Shown in pieces: positions 1 through 8,500 of a stretch of 10,493 nt of DNA. The notes beneath the pieces are model-generated. The model did not search any database and had not been told where the DNA came from. It was given only the letters and a program-made list of their open reading frames with translations. The first letter of the stretch is position 1, and each line of letters starts with the position of its first letter. The stretch lies in contig QAXH01005927.1 in the NCBI GenBank assembly GCA_004335635.1, positions 10,306-20,798 of the forward strand, read 5' to 3'. This stretch comes from Chloromonas sp. AAM2. Lineage: Eukaryota; Chlorophyta; Chlorophyceae; Chlamydomonadales; Chlamydomonadaceae. Position numbers and translations under genes: made by a program.

Positions 1-336
1 TCTCGACTTGGAACCGTGTTGCCAGTGATGACATTCGTACTTTGCACCCTGCTACCATTGAACTGTCTTAGATTAACGATTGTCAGGCGCGTAATTCTTG
101 TAGAGATACTGTGTCTAGCTGCAGTACAGTGGGTTGAACCATGGAAAGCCATGTAATGATGATGAATGATGACTGTGTGACATTATCAGTTGTTACCCTC
201 TTTTCAAGTGAAATACCATTGTAAGATTTCATGATTTCATTATGAGCAACCGGACAGTATCACTTCCAAACCTGCACGTCTTGGCTCGTACATATGGTAG
301 ATATGGTACACCAACATACACGGCTTCCCTGGTGTA

Positions 337-379
337 AATATATATATATAAATATATATACAACATACATGTATATATA
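337..379. repeat. AT-rich microsatellite
   Basis: Interrupted run of TA dinucleotides (AATATATATATATA, then AATATATATA, then GTATATATAC), unlike the more GC-rich surroundings. Confidence 0.85.
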
Positions 380-1240
380 CGTACACGAGCTGATGCATTA
401 AGGCGATCCTCAAGCCAAAGTGGGTTTGATATCACTCGCAACGACATCTCCAGAAGCAAAGTTGTCTTGCCATGCCAAACTGGAACTCGGATGCATCTTG
501 GAGGGACATTCATGAGGACCTTTTTAGAACTATGAAGTTGCAGCGTTTACCAGGCATGTGTTTTGGTCCAGGCTGATCCTTCTTGCTGTCAATTTAACAG
601 GCTTGTCTGCTCTAACCCGAACACATACCCTAACCCATACAGGTCTTCCAGTGTGCATACCAGCTGTGCGACTCATGCGCACACCTCATGGGGCACACAT
701 GACACACCTCATGACACACGGTATCTTGTGATTTCAAGTGAGTCGCGCTGAGAATCAAAAGGCTTGTCCTGCATGATTCAAAGGGATCTTTGTGCTAGGC
801 ACAGACCAGCCCAGCAGCGAGGACCATTTCCATTTAAGTTTAGACACGGAACTTTAAGCGAAAGCTTTGCAATAGGGAAAACAAGCTTTGATTGCTTCAG
901 TATTCTGGGCGGTACCACACAGCAGCTTTAGCAGCACGCTCCTACGTGGCTTGAAACCAAACATATTGAGCCCGTAAGTAATCAAATTTGGAGGTTGTGT
1001 CACTCTGACCTAGCCTTGTGGACCACTGGGCAAGACTGATGATGGTGATGACGTTGTAGAACTGGATTTGGTACATCAAAAAGTGGGCTGGGCAGAAGTC
1101 GGGTTTGACACCATCCCGACGCACGTTGGCCTCGGCAGCTTCAGCCTCAATCACCCGGAGAAGGCTGCCGCTGTTTGGACCGCTGTCTGGGCCGTCGGAA
1201 AAGCCTTGATTGAGATGAACCGTTAGGGTTCAGCTCTATA

Positions 1241-1251
1241 GGGGGGGGGGG
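1241..1251. repeat. Homopolymer run of 11 G
   Basis: Eleven consecutive G bases after CTCTATA. Its length may vary between individuals or reads. Confidence 0.9.
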
Positions 1252-1475
1252 TGAAAGAATGGCAAAACCGGAGAACGGACACTATCCTGCGCCAGACATT
1301 GTAAAGCGAGTCTCGTTAAGCTCGTCGTAATATTCTTGACTGTAAGCCGCCGTTCGCAGGGGCTGTAGAGCTTCAGGCGCTGAGAAATCAAGGCCAACTG
1401 TCAGAAACGAAACACGCAATGATGTTCCTAACGGAAGGAAACGAATTCTGAGCTAGTTCCGTGCTCGCTTCCTGT

Positions 1476-1504
1476 GTATTTGGCAGGTATTTGGCAGGTA
1501 TTTA
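1476..1504. repeat. 11-bp tandem repeat, about 2.6 copies
   Basis: GTATTTGGCAG occurs at 1476-1486 and 1487-1497, followed by a partial GTATTTA copy. Confidence 0.85.
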
Positions 1505-1802
1505 GGAGGAACTGACCGGGGCCTTGCAGGCCCGCGGACTGCCTGCAACCGTACGAAGGATGTGTGCGCAAAGATCGTGGAAATGATGGAAAGCGTGGGT
1601 CGCCGTGGGACAACTGTTCCACTTGCATGGAGCTTCACTGCAAGTCTAAACTGCATGGCATGACACCTGAAAAACAGGGACAACTGCCGATCGACTGGCT
1701 GTCCAGATTTGTCCAGTCCTGTCACGCTAGCAGGCGACGACTATGCCAACAGGTTGTCCAAGAGTTCAAATTGCAAGAGCAGGCTGGACAGCGTCCTGGA
1801 CG

Positions 1803-2092
1803 GCACGCCTGCCAAAGTTGCCAGAAGAACTAAGAGATATGACTGAAATGGAAGCGCGAGTTGTCAGCTTGAGGCATCCGAGCATTACGCAAGGTTGGGC
1901 AGAGAAGCTTCGCCTGAATTAGAGGCCATCCACGGCAGCAAACTGCCTACGCGGGCTCCTGATGTAGATGATCTTGTGCTGGTGCGATTGAAGCGCAAAC
2001 TGTCATACATGGGACGCTGATGATGTCCGGAAAGTAAAAGCAACCCAATGTACAACCAGTATGTTATCAGGGACGGTCGAAAGCTCGAACCA
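1803..2092 (+). pseudogene. Decayed Helitron-like (DUF6570-type) relic
   Basis: Three short open stretches in different frames follow one another in the order expected of the N-terminal region upstream of Helitron-type helicases. The stretch 1809-1874 reads LPKLPEELRDMTEMEARVV and on, resembling the P-x-x-L-x-x-L-T-x-x-E motif. The stretch 1922-2017 reads LEAIHGSKLPTRAPDVDDLV and then VRLKRKLSYMG, resembling the G-x-x-x-x-P-x-D-V and LKRKLxYKGH motifs. The stretch 2048-2092 reads MYNQYVIRDGRKLEP, resembling the YxYQYV segment. Stops at 1920 and 2018 and frameshifts show it is dead. A CxxC at 1615-1626 in yet another frame may be an earlier part. The family match is from memory of motifs, without a search. 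It could also be a fragment of another element sharing this domain. Confidence 0.5.
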
Positions 2093-2396
2093 TGACTGGC
2101 GCCAAGTGCTGAAATCAGGGCCTGCATGCCAACCATTAAGCAGAGCAACAACCACACAGCCGAGCGTATCTGTTATTGGTGACATGCAGTGCTCGTGATG
2201 CATCGGCAGCGGTTCATCTGAGGCGAAGGACGAGGCGAAGCCATTTTATGACATCAAATGTTGTTCAATGCAAACCAGTCACACTTGTCATTCGCAACCA
2301 CTACTGGACGTTTCGCAACCGTTCGAACACTGCTGATCAATTGAACAGGACTGAGGGCGGGATTCTGTCAGAGTGCGCATTCAGTGTTCAGTAAGA
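2093..2396 (+). promoter_or_regulatory. Presumed 5' flank and leader of NADSYN1
   Basis: Just over 300 bases between the element relic and the start codon. The promoter and 5' UTR should be here or further upstream, but I see no clear TATA box or initiator. A TGA at 2352 closes the reading frame upstream of the ATG, and no other in-frame ATG lies between. A TTCAG at 2387-2391 just before the ATG could be an acceptor of a leader intron; this cannot be decided from sequence alone. Confidence 0.3.
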
Positions 2397-2522
2397 ATGC
2401 CTCGAAGGTTGGCCACGTTGGCCACATGCAATCTGAACCAGTGGGCCATGGACTTTGAGGGCAATCTCAAGCGTGTGGAAGCATCCATTCAGGAAGCACG
2501 AAACAAAGGGGCGCGTTACAGA
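2397..2522 (+). CDS. NADSYN1: NADSYN1 exon 1 (residues 1-42)
   Basis: Encodes [20 protein letters not shown] and continues to GARYR, the first strand and helix of the CN-hydrolase fold. The family N-terminus (ATCxLNQWAxDFEGNL) starts about eight residues after Met, so this ATG is very likely the true start. The donor is GTGAGC at 2523, phase 0. Confidence 0.95.
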
Positions 2523-5500
2523 GTGAGCAAGTCTCAAGCCACATGAAGGGCAGAAAGCGAGCATGCGCATGAAGCATATCACCATCAGCTATGTAGATGT
2601 AGTACGGCAGCACGGGCCGTGTGCCTACTCACAGGCACTGAACTGCTGTGAATCGTGCAAGTGAGGCTTGCCTGCCGCCTGTGTTGCTGGCAGCACTGTG
2701 AACACTCAACCACAGTCAACATTACACACTCATAACCAACCCGTGCATGGTTTGCTGAGCCTCTGTCCCATTCCATCTACATATGATGGCCAACCGGTCG
2801 TGCAGGTAGGTCCAGAATTGGAGCTGTGTGGCTACGGGTGTGAGGATCACTTTTTTGAGCTGGACACCGTCACTCATTCGTGGGAGGCCCTAGCGGTGAG
2901 TGTGCTGCCATCTCTTCATACCTAAAGAACCTACGCATCGTGATCTCCAGCCATCGTTTCGTATCAGCGTTTGACTATAGTTCTGACCTGACATGTCACC
3001 TCACCATAGCCGGCACTGTGGGCCAGCACTGTCAGAGTGTTCATCATGCATGTGCTGTGTGTCAGGGCCGGCCGTCAGGTGCCAACACTCCTGATGTGCT
3101 GCAGGAGTTGCTCAGCGGAGATCTCACTGAAGATCTGCTGTGCGATGTGGGCATGCCGGTGATCCACAGAGGTGCTGGTAGCATCATACACACTGCACAG
3201 GTCATGCATGTGATGGTGTGTGCATGCATGGCTGCATGTGTGTGCGTGGCTGTTTTGCATGAGGCTGCAGGTGCAGTCAGTGCTACCAGTGACCAGCGTG
3301 TTGTACGTGCGGAACCCAGCCACTGCATGTACATTGTACATGTTCTAAAGCAGCACGCCACCTCCTGCCCTGCCGTGCCCTTGCTTCCAGGTGTGCTGTA
3401 CAATTGTCGCGTGCTGTTGCTGAACCGCCGAGTGCTGCTCATTCGGCCCAAACTGGCACTAGCTAACGATGGAAATTACCGCGAGACGAGGTGAACCCAC
3501 AGTGTCAAGGGCATGGTTTTCATGGGCACTCACTGCAAGATCGTGCGAACCAGATCAAGGGAAACAGATTTCCAACTTCTTTTGGCACCATCGGATTTAG
3601 AAATCTGCTGAACAATACGGTATCATGTCTCATGTCACGTGACTACAGTCAGGCGAGTTGTTGCTATGTGCGACAGGGCAGCTGCGTTGCTCACTGCCGG
3701 AGAGCCTTCATCACACGGTTGCGTCTTCAGTTTACATTCAGTAGGCTTCACTTCCACTTGCAGGTACTTCAGTAGTTGGAAGCAGTTGGGTGTGGTAGAG
3801 CAGATCCTTCTGCCACAGAACGTGAGTGATGCCACAGCGGACAACCAGGTCATGGCGCCCTTTGGCGACGGCGTGCTGCGCTTACGGGACACCAGCCTGG
3901 CAGGTGGGCGAAGCTATCCACACGCACACACATGCACATGCACATGCACATGCACATGCACAGCCTGTCGTTTGCTCCATCTGCTGCAGTCCACTGCCTC
4001 ACAGGGGACACCTGCTGCAGGAGGCAGGTAACCTTTGCCTCGCCTGAAGCACTCATTGCTTGTTGCATGCGCCCGTTGTCCTTGTGAGCTCGATGCAACG
4101 TTGCCCAGTACCCGTTGGCTGTTGTTTCGTCGCACTCAGCCGAGACGTGTGAGGAGCTGTTCACCCCCGATGCGCCGCACATCGGCCTGGCGCTGTCAGG
4201 GGTGGAGATAGTGAGCAACGGCAGCGGCAGCCACCACCAGCTCAGGAAGCTCGACACTCGGCTGGACCTCATCCGGGGAGCCACGGCCAAGGTCAGCAGG
4301 TTCTATGGCCAAATGAATATTCATGACTTCAGCGCACCCACATAGGCCAAGGCCAGCAGGCAGGCAAAGCATGGCAGGGCAGGTGGCAGGTCCTGGGGGT
4401 GTGTGGCTCCTCACTGCTCCATGGTGTTCCTGGCAATGTGTGCCTCGTGACTCCTCGAATGCCCGTGCTCACCTGGGCCTGCACAGTGCAAAGGCTGGCT
4501 TACCAAGGCTAGGCGATCCCCGTGTGTTCCGCTCCGCATTCTACTCCACAGGTATGTGGTAGATGTGTGTGCGCGGAGCCTGTACTCATGACAGGACTGA
4601 CTGATTGAGTCTTGGCCATGCATTCTGCTTTGGGCCGACTGGGAAGGTACTGTCCTACTGGACGTTGGCAGCAATGCCATCGGAAGTACAAGGTCACTCC
4701 ACTACGGCCAAACCTTGCACGTGTCATGCCTAGCTAAGCTAACTGTGGCTGGCTCATGTGCATGCGCATGCATGTCGCGTGCGTGGTATGCAGGCGGGCG
4801 GTGTGTACCTCTACTCGAACCAGCAGGGCTGCGACGGCGGGCGGCTGTACTATGACGGGTGTGCGTGTGTGGCTGTTAACGGCCAGATGGTGGCGCAGGT
4901 AAGGCGCAGGAGGAGAGGAGGAAGGCGCAGAGCATGCACATATGATTGAGCATGGCAGCATCATACACACAATGGGGTAGCAAGCAGCATGCATGGGCAT
5001 GCATGTGCTCAATATCAAGCATGTGCTCAAGATCAGGAGCATGAGCCTGATCACCAACATACGCTGCATGGGTGCCAGCCTTGATCTTTGGGCATTCACA
5101 CCAACTCAGGAGCACCAGCTACACGCATCCTGGCTGTGCCCTGGCATAATCAGCAAGGATGTGTTGCATGCGGCGTCAGCGCAACACCAACCCCGAGCAC
5201 AGGCTCAGGTGGCTGGGACATGATGCCCGCCAGCCAGGCACTTCAAGCAATTCCAACTTTACATGCACTTATACGCACAGTTCAGGCGCAGGAGGAAGGG
5301 GTCCGAAGGCTAACTTGGGATCGAGTCGCCTTCATCAATGACCATTGAGTCATGGCAAGCCATAGACGAGGGACCACCAGGATAAGAAGTTCGGAGAAAG
5401 AGTTGTAGATGCAGTGCCATGCCTTGGGCCAACTTGCAGCTATCACGATGATCATGATGATGGCAGCATGGCGTCTGACACCATGCAGGGCTCTCAGTTC

Positions 5501-8500
5501 AGCCTACAGGACGTTGAGGTGGTTGTGGCAGTTGTGGATTTGGACGAAGTGGTTAGTTACAGGTGAGACGAGGTTTTGCAAGTGGTAGTGATGCATGTTG
5601 TGTTATGCTGGTCATGGCGATGATGTCAGCCAAAGCTCACCACAACAAATCATGACACTTGCTGCTACCGCAAGTCAGCCAGTATCCAAAGCCCACTACA
5701 CACGCCCAAACTATTGACACTACCGGCCATGATCATGATCTCTTCAGGAATGACAGCCTGTTGCCTGCATGGTGCTACAAACACCTTCAGACAAGAACAG
5801 TCCTGGGTGTCTGCAAGCTGCATATTGCGGTAGTGTATGTGCTTACTATCAGTGCTTGTTGAATTTACTCACTGCGCACGTATTTGGAGCGGTCTGCCCA
5901 TTTGAGTTTGTTGCAGTGCATCAAGAGGACTAGCACCAGGCTGTGGACGAGCTGTTCACGATCCTTGGTTTCTAAGCAGTTCTTGACAGGTTGCTTGGCT
6001 CGCTGAACAGGCCAAAAGGAACATCAAGGACAGAATATTGCGTTGCATTGTGTATGTGATACCGCTTGGTTGTGATAACAGGTGTGACCTGGGACTGATG
6101 AGGGGTACAAGGCATGCTGTCAGATTGTTAAGCACTTCGTTCCAAGCAGGATTTTGCTTTGCATGGTGAATGGTTGATCCAACATGTGTGCAGGGGTGCA
6201 GTGGCCAGCCTGCGCGAGCAGGCCTCCCAGCGCCCCGCCCCGGCCTGGGTGGACGCAACACACTGGCGCCTCTGCGCGCCACAGGGCACGCCTGGGACGA
6301 GCAACTCCACCGCAGACGGGCCGCCAAGCAGCAGCCCCACCCCGGGCCTGCCCCGGGCGCACCCGACCCCTGCCATGGCCGCCCGCATCCATGCACCGGA
6401 GGAGGAGATCGCCTATGGGCCGGCCTGCTGGCTGTGGGACTACCTGAGGTGGGCACAGCAGAGCACACGTGATGCAGTAACAGGTGGCTGCGGAAGGGGG
6501 CTGAAGGTGGTCAGGGGGTGGCCAAATGAGCGCATCTGTGCTTATATTCGACACTTGCCTGCCTCCTGGTGGCATGTGTGCAGGCGTTCCGGTGCGGGCG
6601 GCTTCCTCCTGCCGCTGTCGGGCGGCGCTGACAGCTCATCCACAGCCGCCATCGTCGGAGCCATGTGCCAGGCAAGGGAAACTGGTGCCCTCTGAAGTTG
6701 TTTGTCATGGTGGTGATCAGTTTTGGCACGGATACCTCCGGATGCTTTTTCCCTCCTTGTCATTGCTCCGTGCGTAGCTTGTGTAATAGCACCAAGTCAG
6801 GGCAGGGAGTGCACCGAAGTTGCCAGGGATGCTAATCTTCTGAGCGAGTGGCCAGGGATGCCTGAAGAGCCCTTCAAGGCTGGACTGTGGCGCACCTGGC
6901 GCATTAGACCCCGCACCTGGCGCACTTGACCCCGCACCTGGCGCACTTGACCCCGCACCTGGCGCACTTGACCCCGCACCAGGCGCACTTGACCCCGCAC
7001 CTGGCGCACTTGACCCTGCACCAGGCACACTTGACCCCGCTCGTGTTGGCTGCTGCAGATGGTGTGCCGCGCTGTGGCGGCGGGGGACAAGCAGGTGCTG
7101 GCGGACGCGGCACGGGTCGGGCAGTACGCGTCCGGGGAGCCGGTGGCTGCCTCGCCTCAGGTGAACCGTGCGTTAGGGGGATTAGAATCAGCAATGCACA
7201 ACAGAATATGGCTCAAGGAGGGGGGAAGAGGGGTAGAGATCGGAACCAGGAAGGCACCACAAATCAGGCTCAAGGTTGGGATTGGCTCTGTGGGGCTGCC
7301 AGACACATCCCCTTTCCTTGTGCACTTACACTGCTCAGCACTGGTGTTGTGGAAGGCCCAGGCTAGTCTGCTGCTGAGGCAGAGACCAGGCGTACATGCG
7401 TGATGGCTGCCCAGCACCTAGAAATCAGCTCAGTTGCACAAGGTGGCCTTTGCCTGCGGCACAGTGCTGCTCCGGCCCCCGCGCAGGAGTTTGCTCACCG
7501 CATCTTCGTGACCACCTACATGGGCACTGTCAACAGCAGCAAGGAGACACGGGACAGGTGGGTGCAGGCTGCAAGGTGGGACGGGAAATCAAGCAGGCAC
7601 CGTGGGCGTGTGCCAAGGTTATTTAGTGCCCATGTCAGGCCTGACCATAAGGTCGATTGATGTGTTGGCGACATGACTGAGTACCTTAGACCATGTGTGT
7701 TTCCCGTGGGCAAGGCTGGGCACAAGCGGTCTGCGGCACCACTCACAAAGGCCATGTCAAGTGGTGGCGCTCGCACTGTGGGGTGGTAGTGCCATGCGTG
7801 CTCTCGTGCCACTCTGGCTGCAGCTTGTGCGGCCGTTCCCGCAAAGCTGTGAGCATGGTAACGGAACCTGGAAAGCGCCCCAGATTTGCAAACTGCCAGC
7901 CAACTGCCTGTCTGACGCTCTATAAGTGCTGCGTCCCGGCTATGTGCAGGTCTCGGTTGCTGGCTCAGCAGGTTGGCTCCTACCACTTGGATGTGGGAAT
8001 CGACACCCTGGTGCGTGATCGCAGCACACACGGCCTGCCTGTCCCTCCCATTTCTGAAGCGGACTGACCAGCTGACGCTGGTAGGCGTTGCCAATGGCTC
8101 TGTGTTTACCAGACGGTTTAGCACACTATGTTGTTGTCCAGGCCCTGGACGTGAAGCTGACCTGCATGCCATTGTGAACGGTTCAGTCCCAGCCCCTTGC
8201 TGCATGCTGCTTGGCTGCAGGTTGAGGCCATGGTTTCCCTGTTTGCCGCCGTGTGCGGGAAGCGGCCCGCCTTCCGGGCAGATGGCGGGTCACTGGCAGA
8301 GAACCTGGCGCTGCAGAACATCCAGGTGCGTGCCAGTTCTGATGGTCGTTTCCAGTGGGCGGGTCAGTGCTTATGGCATGTTGAGGCATGAGCCAGACAG
8401 TGCAAGCTGTTCCACTTTTCGTACCATTCCCAGCTGGCACAGCTCCAACATGGCTTGGGTCTCATACTGGTCAGCGCGGCATCATTGTGAAGCCTCTGAA

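Larger units (their letters stand above)
1..1560. other. Upstream intergenic DNA, no confirmed gene
   Basis: No recognisable gene was found here. Frames are short and uncharacteristic. It contains an AT microsatellite, an 11-base G run at 1241-1251, CACACCTCATG-like repeats near 680-715 and an 11-bp tandem repeat near 1476. A minus-strand stretch open from 1229 to 942 is described under findings. No promoter element was recognised. Confidence 0.5.
4899..5488 (+). other. Intron 7 (590 bp) hosting a LINE relic
   Basis: Runs from GTAAGG to CCATGCAG, phase 0. The middle holds the non-LTR retrotransposon relic, preceded by an 18-bp tandem pair at 5002-5037. The 3' part has ATGATCATGATGATGG-like simple sequence near 5449. 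Confidence 0.85.

Noticed and set aside
3..71. Twenty-two-codon frame ending in TAG at the left edge, as the end of an upstream gene
   Set aside because: Too short to recognise. Another frame is open to 156 as well, so neither is supported.
617..640. Telomere-like CCCTAACCC, and TTAGGGTT near 1223
   Set aside because: Single short matches with no tandem run, so not an interstitial telomere.
2880..3494. 204-codon plus-strand open frame as a single gene
   Set aside because: It is exon 3, intron 3 and exon 4 read together in one frame, plus the end of exon 2 and intron 2 in a wrong frame. The spliced model explains it better.
5956..6468. 170-codon minus-strand open frame
   Set aside because: Antisense to exon 9. 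Its Gly/Ala/Arg/Pro-rich translation mirrors the GC-rich linker and is not a real protein.
6618..6641. Mutation of the PP-loop (Ala instead of Val in SGGVDS)
   Set aside because: SGGADSSS is the normal form in plant NAD synthetases, so the active site looks intact.
6891..7037. CRISPR array
   Set aside because: Units are directly adjacent 21-mers with no spacers, in a eukaryotic intron.
6717..7194. Repeat-protein frames on both strands (APGAGSS, HLAHLTP and similar)
   Set aside because: Produced by the 21-bp minisatellite in intron 10, whose unit length is a multiple of three.
7516..8205. 229-codon minus-strand open frame, the longest single frame in the window
   Set aside because: It lies antisense over exons 12 and 13 and introns 12 and 13 of a well-supported gene, and its translation shows no domain or family pattern. 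GC-rich sequence makes such shadows common.
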